Positions 1 to 9,157 of a stretch of 64,000 nt of DNA are shown here, one piece after another. The DNA comes from Cytobacillus sp. NCCP-133 (GTDB lineage Bacteria > Bacillota > Bacilli > Bacillales > Cytobacillaceae). Both the position numbers and the translations under genes were made by a program. The notes beneath the pieces are model-generated. The model was not told the DNA's origin. It saw only the letters and a program-made list of their open reading frames with translations, and did not search any database. The first letter of the stretch is position 1; each line of letters begins with the position of its first letter. The stretch lies in contig NZ_BRVM01000001.1 of NCBI RefSeq assembly GCF_026011715.1, positions 591,021-655,020 on the forward strand, written 5' to 3'.

Positions 1-208
1 GACTTTCTGCAAGAGCCGGCGATAAAAAGGCCTCTATGAGATGGCCAATTGACAACGCGGCCATTAAAGTAATGGCTGAACAGCAGGCGATTATGCTAAT
101 CGATTTAAATGGTATAAACATTTTTCTTAAACCATATGTCAAACCGACACTAAAACTGTCAAGACTGACAGCAAAAGCAAGTATCAAAAGGGAGAACGCA
201 TGGGCCAT
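1..208 (-). CDS. ytaF: YtaF-like membrane protein, partial (C-terminus outside window)
   Basis: The 69 visible N-terminal residues begin MAHAFSLLILAFAVSLDSFS and read as a hydrophobic membrane protein matching YtaF, a manganese/MntP-like putative sporulation membrane protein. The LAxAVSLDSF signature in the first helix is typical of that family. The ATG at 208 is preceded by AGGAAGGAG and by an in-frame TAA three codons upstream, so the start is firm. The gene runs off the left edge. It lies downstream of mutM in the same direction, as in B. subtilis (polA-mutM-ytaF-coaE). The transport role is inferred from the family only. Confidence 0.8.
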   Translation of the reverse strand, partial: MAHAFSLLILAFAVSLDSFSVGLTYGLRKMFIPFKSISIIACCSAITLMAALSIGHLIEAFLSPALAES

Positions 209-272
209 AGATTAGAGCTCCTTCCTGTCAATCGCTACGATAGTATATGGAAGAAGCCCATCCAATGTTATT

Positions 273-425
273 AGAAAAGCGGAAGCGCCTGGTTAACGAA
301 GGGACGCAGATTAAGAGCGCCACACTCCCCAAAGGCTGCAGCTTTCGTTCGTGCAATGAAAAAGCTGACGAAGCTTTCCTTGCCCTCTGTATTCAAGCAC
401 AAAAAGACGAGTCACTCGTCACCTG
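273..425. repeat. Degenerate copy of dispersed intergenic repeat family R
   Basis: The segment starts AGAAAAGCGGAAGCGCCT and continues with GGGACGCAGATTAAGAGCGCCAC. Both blocks recur in the better copies near 52249 and 60382. It fills the ytaF-mutM gap. A 61-codon frame crosses it, but that frame has no ribosome binding site and consists of repeat sequence. Confidence 0.6.
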
Positions 426-428
426 TGG

Positions 429-1259
429 CTAATCTAACTTCTGGCATGACGGGCAATAGACAGTTCCCCGCCCACCGGTGACAATCCTTTCAAGTGTATT
501 GCCGCAGATTTTGCACCCTTCCCCTTTTCGCCCATAAACATAAAGCTCAAGCTGGAACATGCCAATTTGCCCTTGGGAATTTACATAGGAGCGAATTGTG
601 CTCCCTCCTTTTTCTACCGCTTCCTTAAGAGTATCGGAAATTTCCTTATGGAGCGTTTCCAATTCTCTCCTCGACAAGCTGTTTGCAGGTCTTTCCGGAT
701 GGATACGTGATCGGAACAGCGCCTCATCGACATAAATATTTCCTAGCCCAACGATCGTTTTCTGGTCCAGGAGTGCTGTCTTAATGTTTCGGGTAGTTCT
801 TCTAAGTTTGGCAGCAAGCTCGTCCACTGTAAATTCTTCAGTAAATGGCTCTGGCCCCAGATGGGAAAGCGGCAGGGTGTTAAATTCATCCCCTTTTGCA
901 TATAAATGCATGGTTCCAAATTTGCGGACGTCTTTATATCTTAGCTCGGTCCCATCCGAAAAATGAAATATAACATGCGTATGTTTATCAGCCGGTTCAG
1001 CATTTGAGAATAGTCCATACCTTCCTTCCATCCTCAGGTGCGATACAAGGGCGTAATCATCTGTATAAAGAATCAAAAACTTGCCCCTCCTGCCAATTTC
1101 CCGAAATGTCTGTCCGGCTAAAGCGTCCTGGAATTGTGCAGCTTCGTCCGGATGTTTAACCATTTTGGGCCAAAAGACAGAAACATGCGCTATTGTTTTG
1201 CTAACAACCAGTTCCTGCAAGGTTCTTCTGACTGTTTCAACCTCAGGAAGCTCTGGCAT
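429..1259 (-). CDS. mutM: Formamidopyrimidine-DNA glycosylase (Fpg/MutM)
   Basis: This is the base-excision repair glycosylase and AP lyase that removes 8-oxoguanine and formamidopyrimidines. The protein begins MPELPEVETVRR, so the catalytic Pro that becomes N-terminal after Met removal and the adjacent Glu are present. The RRGKFL motif supplies the conserved lysine. The C-terminus carries a zinc finger (CxxC, about 16 residues, CxxC) in the last 30 residues. Length is 276 aa, usual for the family. The ATG is preceded by AAAGGAGGG. The gene follows polA on the same strand after 260 bp with no clear terminator, so cotranscription with polA and ytaF is likely. Confidence 0.96.
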   Translation of the reverse strand: MPELPEVETVRRTLQELVVSKTIAHVSVFWPKMVKHPDEAAQFQDALAGQTFREIGRRGKFLILYTDDYALVSHLRMEGRYGLFSNAEPADKHTHVIFHFSDGTELRYKDVRKFGTMHLYAKGDEFNTLPLSHLGPEPFTEEFTVDELAAKLRRTTRNIKTALLDQKTIVGLGNIYVDEALFRSRIHPERPANSLSRRELETLHKEISDTLKEAVEKGGSTIRSYVNSQGQIGMFQLELYVYGRKGEGCKICGNTLERIVTGGRGTVYCPSCQKLD

Positions 1260-1425
1260 ATAAAGTCCCTCCTTTGTCAGTGCAGTGCAAAAATAGAAAA
1301 TCTGATAAATTGCCTTTTGATAGTTGCAGTAACATTCTTGAAGCCGTTTTTAAAGTGCCTCCTGGTTACTAAGGGCATCATTCGTGCTTCATAACGGACT
1401 TTTTCCACCATTCCTTATGATTTCA

Positions 1426-1492
1426 GGCTTCATAAACGCTCCATGGCGACCTTTTCTCCCCGATATACGGTGACTTAGAGCGCCATGAAGCC
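1426..1492. other. Imperfect stem-loop between polA and mutM
   Basis: GGCTTCAT (1426-1433) pairs with ATGAAGCC (1485-1492), and CGCTC (1437-1441) pairs with GAGCG (1478-1482), around a loop of about 36 nt. It lies about 30 bp downstream of the polA stop but lacks a T-run, so it is not a canonical terminator. It may be a small repeat or an RNA-processing element. The rest of the 1260-1520 gap shows nothing recognisable. Confidence 0.5.
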
Positions 1493-1520
1493 CTCTTTAA
1501 CCGTACAAGCCTACCACTAA

Positions 1521-4154
1521 TTACTTCGCATCAAACCATGTCGGTCCATAAGAATAATCCACTTTCAATGGGACCTTTAATTCAACTGTATTCTCCATTA
1601 CATCAGGCACGATTTTTTTCAGCGTCTCAACTTCTTCTTCAGGAGCTTCAAAGATCAGTTCATCGTGCACCTGCAGCAATAAGCGGGCTTTTACTCCCTC
1701 TTCTCGCAGCCGGTCAGCCATATCAATCATGGCTTTTTTAATAATATCCGCGGCACTTCCCTGAATAGGCGTGTTCATCGCTGTACGCTCTGCAAAACTC
1801 CGGAGGTTAAAATTTCGGCTTGTTATTTCAGGCAAATACCTCCTCCGATGAAGAAGGGTGGATACATAGCCCTTTTGCTTGGCTTCAAGAATGATCTCAT
1901 CCATATATTGCTTAACCCCTTGATAGCTTTCAAGATAGCGGTCAATAAATTTCCCTGCTTCCTTTCGCGTTATGCCAAGGCTTTGAGAAAGGCCGTAGTC
2001 ACTAATTCCGTAAACAATTCCAAAGTTAACAGCCTTTGCATGCCGGCGCATGTTGGAAGTGACTTCATCTGCCCTGACATGGAACACCTCCATAGCGGTT
2101 TTGGTATGAATGTCCATATCTTCATTAAATGCTTCGATAAGCTTTTCGTCGTCCGCAATATGAGCCAGCACACGCAGTTCAATTTGGGAATAATCTGCCG
2201 CAAACATGACCCAGCCTTTTTCTGAAGGGACAAATGCCTGCCTAATCTTTCTCCCTTCCTCTAAACGAATCGGTATATTTTGCAGGTTCGGGTCTGTCGA
2301 GCTTAATCTCCCCGTTTGTGTAAGTGCTTGATTAAACCTGGTATGAACTTTGCCAGTTTCATTATTAACAACCTTCAGCAGGCCCTCGATATAAGTGGAT
2401 TGCAGCTTTCCAAGCTGGCGGTAATGCAGGATATCACGGATTATTTCATGTTCGCTTTCGAGCTTCTCAAGGACATCTGCAGAAGTTGAGTAACCTGTTT
2501 TTGTCTTTTTTATTACTGGCAAGCCCAGTTTTTCGAAAAGAACCACGCCCAGCTGCTTAGGAGAATTAATGTTAAAGGCTTCCCCTGCCAGCTCATGGAT
2601 TCGTTTTTCAATTTCGTCCAATTTAGAGAGAAGTTCCTGGCCCATTGTTTTCAGCCGCTCCAGATTGACTTTGATCCCTGTGGATTCCATATCAGCCAAA
2701 ATTAGGGATAAAGGCATTTCCAGATCATAAAAAAGTTCTGATTGCTGGTTTTCTTTAAGCTCGCCATCCAGCTTATCCTTGAGCGTCAGCAGTGCAGCGG
2801 CTTTTCTAGCTAAATGCCCAGCAAGCTCCTTTTCTTCCGGTATTCTTCTCTTCGCGCCCTTCCCATAGAATGATTCATCTGATTGTACTGCATGATAACC
2901 ATGATTTTTTGCAACCGAAGCAATATCTTCTATGGTTTGAGAAGGATTAATTAAGTAGGAAGCAATATAAAGGTCAAAATCAGCGCCTTTTAAATGAATT
3001 CCATGATGCCGGAGCGAAACTTCAGATCGCTTTGCATCATAAACTGTTTTCTTTTTCGTTTCATCTTCAGCCCATTTTTTAAACACGTCCGACTCAAGGG
3101 CCTTATCTTTAGGAAGAAAATAATTCCCCTCTACACTGGCAATTGAAAAACCGATGATATCCGCATAATGGTAATTATCATCGAGCACTTCCACATAAAA
3201 TGCATTCTCATCTGAGAACATTTCACCTGTAATTTCTTCCGCAATTGTAAATTCGATCTCTTCCAGATTCTCTTCTGTTGCTTCTATATCTGCCCCCAGC
3301 TTTTCAAGCAGAGAATTGAAGCCAAGCTCTTTAAAAATGCCTACTACTTTTTCTTTCTCGTATCCTTCATACTTAATCTCTTCAACCTTTATTTCTACCG
3401 GGGCCTCTCTTGTGATGGTCGCAAGCTCCTTGCTCATCAACGCTTGATCCTTGAACTCTTCCAGCTTTTCTTTTAGCTTTTTCCCGCTGACCTGATCAAT
3501 GGACTCCATTAGCTTTTCAAGTGTGCCAAATTCCTTCAGTAATTTAAGCGCGGTTTTCTCCCCAACTCCAGGCACCCCAGGAATATTATCTGAACTATCC
3601 CCCATAAGGCCTTTCATATCAATAATACGATCGGCAGTTATCCCGTATTTCTCTTCAATATGGGCAGGTGTATATTCCTCAATATCCGTGATGCCCTTTC
3701 TAGTGATGCTGACAGTCACGGCATCCGAACTTAACTGTGTTAAATCCTTGTCCCCAGAGATTACTTTTACTTCATACCCGTCTTTTTCAGCTTGAAGCGA
3801 TAGCGTTCCGATAATATCGTCCGCTTCATAATTTTCCAGTTCATACCTTGAAATCCTGTAAGCATCAAGGAGCTCCCGGATATAAGGAAACTGCTCTGAA
3901 AGCTCAGGAGGCGTTTTCTGCCTTCCTCCTTTATATTCACTGAACGTTTTATGACGGAAAGTCGTTTTTCCGGCATCGAATGCGACAAGGAGATGTGTAG
4001 GTTTTTCATCTTCAAGGATTCTCTGCAGCATCATGGTAAACCCGTAAACTGCATTTGTATGTATTCCTTTATCATTGTTTAAAAGCGGCAAAGCAAAGAA
4101 TGCTCGATACGCGATGCTGTTGCCATCTATCAGAACCAGTTTTTTTTCACCCAA
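1521..4154 (-). CDS. polA: DNA polymerase I
   Basis: Family A polymerase of 877 aa, used for Okazaki-fragment processing and repair synthesis. Residues 1-300 are the 5' nuclease (VLIDGNSIAYRAFF, then GLMGDSSDNIPGVPGVGEKTA). A 3'-5' exonuclease-like domain follows without the usual catalytic acidic motifs, as in other Bacillus PolA. From about 470 to the end is the polymerase domain, with motif A (DYSQIELR), motif B (RRHAKAVNFGIVYG) and motif C (QVHDEL, residues 828-833). The start is TTG at 4154, with GAGGAGG 7-8 nt upstream; the next codons match B. subtilis PolA. It lies downstream of hflC, separated by a strong terminator. Confidence 0.97.
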   Translation of the reverse strand: MGEKKLVLIDGNSIAYRAFFALPLLNNDKGIHTNAVYGFTMMLQRILEDEKPTHLLVAFDAGKTTFRHKTFSEYKGGRQKTPPELSEQFPYIRELLDAYRISRYELENYEADDIIGTLSLQAEKDGYEVKVISGDKDLTQLSSDAVTVSITRKGITDIEEYTPAHIEEKYGITADRIIDMKGLMGDSSDNIPGVPGVGEKTALKLLKEFGTLEKLMESIDQVSGKKLKEKLEEFKDQALMSKELATITREAPVEIKVEEIKYEGYEKEKVVGIFKELGFNSLLEKLGADIEATEENLEEIEFTIAEEITGEMFSDENAFYVEVLDDNYHYADIIGFSIASVEGNYFLPKDKALESDVFKKWAEDETKKKTVYDAKRSEVSLRHHGIHLKGADFDLYIASYLINPSQTIEDIASVAKNHGYHAVQSDESFYGKGAKRRIPEEKELAGHLARKAAALLTLKDKLDGELKENQQSELFYDLEMPLSLILADMESTGIKVNLERLKTMGQELLSKLDEIEKRIHELAGEAFNINSPKQLGVVLFEKLGLPVIKKTKTGYSTSADVLEKLESEHEIIRDILHYRQLGKLQSTYIEGLLKVVNNETGKVHTRFNQALTQTGRLSSTDPNLQNIPIRLEEGRKIRQAFVPSEKGWVMFAADYSQIELRVLAHIADDEKLIEAFNEDMDIHTKTAMEVFHVRADEVTSNMRRHAKAVNFGIVYGISDYGLSQSLGITRKEAGKFIDRYLESYQGVKQYMDEIILEAKQKGYVSTLLHRRRYLPEITSRNFNLRSFAERTAMNTPIQGSAADIIKKAMIDMADRLREEGVKARLLLQVHDELIFEAPEEEVETLKKIVPDVMENTVELKVPLKVDYSYGPTWFDAK

Positions 4155-4248
4155 TAAATTCTCCTCCTCAGAAACCCAATCTATCAGTTAGATACCCTGA
4201 ATAAAAGGCGATCAAGCTAAAAAGCATCCAGCTTTATTCACCATTAAA

Positions 4249-4308
4249 AAAGCCGTTATTTTCCTATATTCTATCATGAGCAGATAGAGAAAGAAAAATA
4301 ACGGCTTT
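4249..4308 (-). terminator. Rho-independent terminator of hflKC
   Basis: AAAGCCGTTATTTT (4249-4262) pairs with AAAATAACGGCTTT (4295-4308). An inner hairpin CTATC/GATAG sits in the loop. On the minus strand the stem is followed by TTTTTTA. It directly follows the hflC stop. Confidence 0.85.
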
Positions 4309-4325
4309 GGAGTTTACAGCACTTT

Positions 4326-5258
4326 TTAATCAGTATAGCCCATCAGCAAACGAGCATACGGTGAATCAGATGGAAGAACAATGACAGTCTCCCCATTGAT
4401 TGTCTTTTTGTAAGATTCCAGAGTGCGATATAAAGAGTAAAATCCAGGGTCTTTGGAGAAAGATTCATTATATACTTTCGCAGCCCCTGCTTCTCCTTCA
4501 GCCCGGATGACTTCAGCATCTGCTTGGGCCTTAGCAAGGATTTCCCTGACATTCCTGTCAGTTTGTGCAATGATGATATTCTTTTGTGCATCTCCTTTTG
4601 AGAGATATTCCTGTGCTGTTGATTGGCGTTCAGAAATCATCCTTGTAAATACGGATTGCTCATTCTCAGACGGTAAATCCGTTCGTTTGATTCGAACATC
4701 CGTTACAGTAATGCCGTAATTGTCTTTAAAAAGCAGTTCGTTCACTTTGGCTGTAATCTGGTCATTCAAAGAACCGCGCGAAGATTTTTCATCGTTAATA
4801 ATCTCATCATAATTCAGCTGGCCCAATTCGGAGCGTGTAACAGAATAAATAAATTCTTCCATTCTCGCTTCAGCTCCCTCAAGTGTTCTTGCATTCGAGA
4901 TCATCTTCTTTGGGTCTTCTATTTTCCATACAGCGTAGTTATCAATAATCATAACCTTTTTGTCCCTTGTGTTAATTTCAGCTTCAGACACATCATAAGT
5001 CATTTGATATTTGGGAAGCGTCGACACACTTTGAATAAATGGGATTTTATAAGAAAGCCCTGGTTCGCTCTCAATTCTGACTACCTCACCAAATTGGCGG
5101 ATAACCTTAAACTCCCCTTCTTTCACGATAAAGAGGTTGCTAAATAGAATTACTAATGCGGCAATGATAATCACTAGGATCAATCCTAGTTTTGTATAGT
5201 TTTTCCACTGAAAATTTCCGCTGCGTTCATTCATATTCACAACATTTTGATCACTCAT
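4326..5258 (-). CDS. hflC: HflC-like SPFH/Band 7 membrane protein
   Basis: SPFH-domain protein with one N-terminal membrane helix (LGLILVIIIAALVILFSNLF), an SPFH core (VKEGEFKVIRQFGEVVR, LPKYQMTYDVSEAEINTRDKK) and an Ala/Glu-rich helical region (AKAQADAEVIRAEGEAGAAK). In other bacteria HflK and HflC form a large membrane cage around FtsH and modulate its proteolysis. I chose the ATG at 5258 (MSDQNVVNMNERSG) rather than the upstream in-frame codon, because it overlaps the end of hflK by 8 bp and fits translational coupling. The locus differs from B. subtilis, where phoR is followed directly by polA. A role with FtsH is inferred from the family. Confidence 0.9.
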   Translation of the reverse strand: MSDQNVVNMNERSGNFQWKNYTKLGLILVIIIAALVILFSNLFIVKEGEFKVIRQFGEVVRIESEPGLSYKIPFIQSVSTLPKYQMTYDVSEAEINTRDKKVMIIDNYAVWKIEDPKKMISNARTLEGAEARMEEFIYSVTRSELGQLNYDEIINDEKSSRGSLNDQITAKVNELLFKDNYGITVTDVRIKRTDLPSENEQSVFTRMISERQSTAQEYLSKGDAQKNIIIAQTDRNVREILAKAQADAEVIRAEGEAGAAKVYNESFSKDPGFYSLYRTLESYKKTINGETVIVLPSDSPYARLLMGYTD

Positions 5259-6216
5259 TGTCTTCACCAGCTTCCTCTTTCGGTTTAGCCTGCTCTTTCT
5301 CAAGTGGCCTAATCGGGAAGTATTTCATTGTATTGCCATCGTCATTCATGATATAAATCTCTGCAGTTGGAAGGACTTGTTCAAGCGTTTCAAGCACAAG
5401 ACGCTCTCTCGTAATATCAGGATTATTTTTATATTCACCATACAGTTTATTAAAAACTGCTACATCTCCACGTGCCCTTTCCAGACGTGCTGCCTTCTCC
5501 CCTTCCGCTTTGGAAATAAGGGCATCCTTTTCGCCTTCTGCTTCGTTCATTCTCTGATTTTTATACTTCTCTGCCTCATTAAGTTTTGTATTGGCTGTTT
5601 CCCTTGCATCTGTAACATCTGTGAATGCTTTTCTTACATCTTCATTTGGAAGCTCCACATCCTGAAGCTTTACAGCAAGAACAGAAATTCCAATATCATA
5701 TTTACTGATTAAAGCAGTTAATAGCTCTCTGACTTCTGCCTCTATTTCTGCTTTTCCTGAAGTTAAGGCATCATCAATTTTAGAGCTGCCTATGATGCTT
5801 CTCAAAGATGCTGAGGTAGAATCATATAGAATTTCTTCAGGATCCTCAGCGTTATAAAGGTATTTTTCCGGATCAGTAATTTTCCATTGTACAACCAAAT
5901 CGGCAAGGACAATATTTTCATCGCCAGTAATCATTTTCGTCTCTTCTGGAAAATCCTTTATCTCCCCATCCTTTTCTTCATAGCCAAACTGCAGGGAAAA
6001 TGTTTCTTTCGAAAGCTTTTCCACGCTTTGAATTGGCCACGGCAATTTAAAATGAAGCCCGGGTTCTGTAATGCCTTCTTCAACTTTACCAAAAGTTAGA
6101 ATAACTGCTTGATCGGATTCATCAACCGTGTACCATGTAGTAAAAGCGACGATGCTTAAAAGAACAATCGCAAGAACAAGCACGGCAATGGTGTAAACTC
6201 TCTTTAGGCTGACCAT
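5251..6216 (-). CDS. hflK: HflK-like SPFH/Band 7 membrane protein
   Basis: Partner of the downstream hflC. It has an N-terminal membrane helix (VYTIAVLVLAIVLLSIVAF), an SPFH domain (DESDQAVILTFGKVEEGITEPGLHFKLPWPIQSV) and a charged C-terminal helix ending in an acidic, Lys/Glu-rich tail. About 321 aa. I place the start at ATG 6216, which follows AAAGGGGAGAAA; the frame is open much further upstream, but that part is low-complexity and overlaps the phoR terminator. Family knowledge says HflK and HflC assemble together and regulate FtsH. A 230 bp gap with a terminator separates it from phoR, so the pair probably has its own promoter. Confidence 0.9.
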   Translation of the reverse strand: MVSLKRVYTIAVLVLAIVLLSIVAFTTWYTVDESDQAVILTFGKVEEGITEPGLHFKLPWPIQSVEKLSKETFSLQFGYEEKDGEIKDFPEETKMITGDENIVLADLVVQWKITDPEKYLYNAEDPEEILYDSTSASLRSIIGSSKIDDALTSGKAEIEAEVRELLTALISKYDIGISVLAVKLQDVELPNEDVRKAFTDVTDARETANTKLNEAEKYKNQRMNEAEGEKDALISKAEGEKAARLERARGDVAVFNKLYGEYKNNPDITRERLVLETLEQVLPTAEIYIMNDDGNTMKYFPIRPLEKEQAKPKEEAGEDNE

Positions 6217-6302
6217 TTTCTCTCCCCTTTCCCTTACTCTTATTTCTATATCTGTACATACGCTGTAATTACAGAAAGGTTTCAGAAATATGACAAAAAA
6301 TA

Positions 6303-6337
6303 AGAAAGGCGAAAGCGGGGTTAGCTTTCGCCTTTCT
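6303..6337 (-). terminator. Terminator of phoPR
   Basis: Perfect 13-14 bp stem GAAAGGCGAAAGC (6304-6316) / GCTTTCGCCTTTC (6324-6336) with a 7-nt loop. On the minus strand it is followed by TTATTTTTTG. It lies downstream of phoR and upstream of hflK. Confidence 0.88.
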
Positions 6338-6443
6338 CTATGGCTCCTTGGATGAAGGGGTTTAACAATTAAGATTTTAACAGCTGAATGTAAAGCGAAC
6401 ATAAACCAGTTGTTAAAATATTGTAAAGTTAACCCTTTCCGCT

Positions 6444-8231
6444 TCATCCATTTTCTTTATTAATATCAAGGAACTTTTTAGGAAGCCCAATTTTAAAAGA
6501 TGTTCCTTTGCCAACTTCACTTTTTACCGTTATGGTACCTTTATGGGCTTCCACTAGGTGCTTTACAATAGCAAGACCCAACCCTGTGCCTCCGGAATTT
6601 CGGCTCCTTGCTTTGTCTATCCGATAAAAGCGTTCAAAGATGCGGGGAATCTCACTTGCTTCAATTCCAATGCCTGTATCCCTTACCTCAGCCAAAACTG
6701 CCTTTTCAGTTTCTTCGAGTGATATATAAATGATCCCTTGATTAGGGGTATAAGAAATCGCATTAGAAATGATATTAATAAAGACTTGCTTAAGCCGATG
6801 AACATCTCCTTCAATATAAACTGGCGTTTCTTCTTTCCTGTACTCTATAACAATATCCTTCTCAAGAGCTTTGCCTTTCATGATAGCTAATACCTCTTCA
6901 ATGGCTACCGTCAAGTTCATTGGCTGGATGGATAGGCTGAATCCTTGCTGTTCAATTTTTGATAGATCAAGCAGATCTTGAATAAGTGACTGCAAACGAT
7001 CGCTTTCTTTTAATATGATAGATAGGAAATCATTCAAAGCCTGTTTGTCTTCCATAGCGCCGTCCAAAAGAGTTTCCGAAAACCCTTTGATCGAGGTAAT
7101 GGGTGTTTTCAGTTCATGGGATACATTCGCTACAAAATCCTTCCTCATCTGCTCAAGTTTTTTCAGCTCCGTTATATCATGGAAAACAAGCAATATTCCC
7201 TTCCATTCATCATTCATTCCGATTATAGGCACACCATATACTTCAAAATAGCGCCTTTCTATTTTTACTGGTATGATCAACTGTTTTTTCGCTTTTTGCT
7301 CAGTCATGAAAATTTCTTCAATCATATCAGTAATGCCTTTATGCTCAATCACTTCATAATAGAGCTTATATAAATACTCGGAAGGGTTTACATTAAATAC
7401 TTCTTTGTATGGACGGTTGATTAAATTGATATATCCCCGGCTGTCAATGAGAATCAGGCTGCTGCCCATATTCTCAATAAGTGCTCCCAGACGGTCCTGC
7501 TGCATTTCCTGGGCTTTCACCATTTCCTGCAGGTTCCTGGCCAATACATTGATAGATGTGCTGAGCATACCTGTTTCGTCTGCCTGATCTTCATAGGTCC
7601 TTGCCCGGTAATTGCCTTTAGCAAGTTCGATAGCAACCTTGGTGGCAGACTCAATCGGTTTCGTATAGCGTGCTGTAATCCTTGTTCCAAGCATAATGAT
7701 GACAAACAGAGAAAGCCCCAGGCTGATGGTCAATATCCACCAAATTTGCTGATAGGCTTGCTGAGTTTCTGTCATCTTAGTACTTAAAAATAGGTAGCCG
7801 TCCTTTTCTCCATGGGCAAATACTGGCTGCCAATAATAATACAGGTTATACCCGCCAGCAACCTCCCATCCTGTTTGATCGTCATTTGCTTCTTTACGTA
7901 AAATCTCTAAAATAATCTCCTGATGCCTGCTTTGTGTGGTTGCACCTTTATTGCTGCTATCTATTAAAATCCTGCCGCGGCTATCTGAGACCGTTACACG
8001 CACATCAAGAATATCACTGAATTCATTAACTTTATCTTGATTCAGGGAACGGATACCGCCATTATCTTCTATATAACTTGAAATCATTTCTGACTCTTTT
8101 TTTAGGCGTTCATCAAAGGCTTTTAGGTAATAGCTTTTAAAAAGCTGCCCCAAAAGAAGCCCCACTCCAATTAATACAGCAAAAATTAATGTAAGCAATG
8201 CAAAGAGTAGCCGAGTCCGAAATCTGGTCAT
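6444..8231 (-). CDS. phoR: PhoR sensor histidine kinase (phosphate starvation)
   Basis: Membrane histidine kinase of 595 aa for the Pho regulon. Helix 1 is residues 8-30 and helix 2 about 163-183, with an extracytoplasmic sensor region of about 130 residues between. A HAMP linker (190-240) and a PAS domain (about 250-355) follow. The HisKA box is FVANVSHELKTP with phospho-acceptor His372. The ATPase domain has N-box (VFINIISNAISYTP), G1 (DTGIGI) and G2 (GTGLGLAIVKH) motifs. Its ATG overlaps the phoP stop by 4 bp (ATGA), so the two are coupled. It ends just before a strong terminator region. Confidence 0.95.
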   Translation of the reverse strand: MTRFRTRLLFALLTLIFAVLIGVGLLLGQLFKSYYLKAFDERLKKESEMISSYIEDNGGIRSLNQDKVNEFSDILDVRVTVSDSRGRILIDSSNKGATTQSRHQEIILEILRKEANDDQTGWEVAGGYNLYYYWQPVFAHGEKDGYLFLSTKMTETQQAYQQIWWILTISLGLSLFVIIMLGTRITARYTKPIESATKVAIELAKGNYRARTYEDQADETGMLSTSINVLARNLQEMVKAQEMQQDRLGALIENMGSSLILIDSRGYINLINRPYKEVFNVNPSEYLYKLYYEVIEHKGITDMIEEIFMTEQKAKKQLIIPVKIERRYFEVYGVPIIGMNDEWKGILLVFHDITELKKLEQMRKDFVANVSHELKTPITSIKGFSETLLDGAMEDKQALNDFLSIILKESDRLQSLIQDLLDLSKIEQQGFSLSIQPMNLTVAIEEVLAIMKGKALEKDIVIEYRKEETPVYIEGDVHRLKQVFINIISNAISYTPNQGIIYISLEETEKAVLAEVRDTGIGIEASEIPRIFERFYRIDKARSRNSGGTGLGLAIVKHLVEAHKGTITVKSEVGKGTSFKIGLPKKFLDINKENG

Positions 8232-8947
8232 TCTCCTTTAGGCTCCTCCAATTTATAGCCTAACCCGCGGATTGTCTTAATATAAACCGGTTTCTTCGTG
8301 TTCTGCTCAATTTTCTCTCTTAGATGGCTTATATGTACGTCCACAATCCTTGTGTCTCCAGCAAAATCATAATTCCAGACGGCGCTTAGAAGCTGGTCTC
8401 TTGTGAGAACACGCCCTTTATTTTTAGCAAGATAGAGAAGCAATTCAAACTCTTTCGGAGTCAATTCAAGGATCTCATCGTCAAAATAAGCCTCATAATG
8501 CTCAGGGAAGATTCTCAAACCGCCGATGCGGAATGAATCGCTTCCTTCTTCCGCTTTATCCTCAGAAGGTTCAGGCATTAATTGAGTCCTTCGCAAAATG
8601 GCTTTCACTCTCGCAACAACTTCACGCGGGCTGAACGGTTTTGTCATATAATCATCTGCCCCCAGTTCAAGGCCAAGCACTTTATCAAATTCGTCATCTT
8701 TCGCTGTCAGCATCAAAATAGGTGTCGCAACCTTCTGCTGCCTGAGCTGCTTGCAAACTTCAATTCCATCAAGCTTCGGAAGCATAAGATCCAATACAAT
8801 AAGATCCGGCTTTTCCAAAACTGCCCGATCCTTGCCTTCCTGTCCATCCATTGCTGTGATAACCTCATATCCCGCCTGCTGCAGGTTATACTGCAGTAAA
8901 GTTACGATTGATTGTTCGTCATCTACAACTAGAATTTTTTTGTCCAT
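8228..8947 (-). CDS. phoP: PhoP response regulator (OmpR family)
   Basis: Two-domain response regulator of 239 aa. The receiver domain has the acidic pair in VVDDE (residues 9-10), phospho-acceptor Asp53 (VLDLMLPKLDG) and Lys in the KPFSPRE loop. A winged-helix OmpR output domain (ELTPKEFELLLYLAKNKGRVLTRDQLL, TRIVDVHISHLREKI) fills the C-terminal half. Phosphorylated PhoP controls phosphate-scavenging genes in Bacillus. It is first in the phoPR operon. Upstream (8948-9119) is AT-rich with a TATAAT hexamer on the minus strand at 9063-9068, but I cannot assign a convincing -35. Confidence 0.95.
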   Translation of the reverse strand: MDKKILVVDDEQSIVTLLQYNLQQAGYEVITAMDGQEGKDRAVLEKPDLIVLDLMLPKLDGIEVCKQLRQQKVATPILMLTAKDDEFDKVLGLELGADDYMTKPFSPREVVARVKAILRRTQLMPEPSEDKAEEGSDSFRIGGLRIFPEHYEAYFDDEILELTPKEFELLLYLAKNKGRVLTRDQLLSAVWNYDFAGDTRIVDVHISHLREKIEQNTKKPVYIKTIRGLGYKLEEPKGE

Positions 8948-9119
8948 AATATCCCCCGATTGAATGAATTACCCCTTAAAAAACACTATCTATGAACCCA
9001 GCTTTATTTATAGGAAAGTAGGCTATCCTCCTGCCTATTAAACCCCTATTTGCCATATCTCTATTATAATATACATAAAAGTATAATAAGCAACTGAAAG
9101 CTAATGAGCAATAAGACAT

Positions 9120-9156
9120 AAAAAAAGATGTACAGAATGACTGCACATCTTTTTTT
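9120..9156 (-). terminator. Terminator after the MaoC-like gene
   Basis: AAAAAAAGATGT (9120-9131) pairs with ACATCTTTTTTT (9145-9156), giving A- and T-tails on both strands. It starts right after the stop codon of the minus-strand gene at 9158. Confidence 0.85.
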
Positions 9157-9157
9157 A

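Noticed and set aside
247-432. A 61-codon plus-strand frame between ytaF and mutM
   Set aside because: It has no ribosome binding site, and its sequence is repeat family R.
3499-3795. Long antisense frames inside polA, phoR, dnaE and ytcI
   Set aside because: They are reading-frame shadows of well-conserved genes, without ribosome binding sites.
6217-6447. N-terminal extension of HflK by 77 codons
   Set aside because: It overlaps the phoPR terminator and phoR stop and has no family resemblance; ATG 6216 has a strong ribosome binding site.
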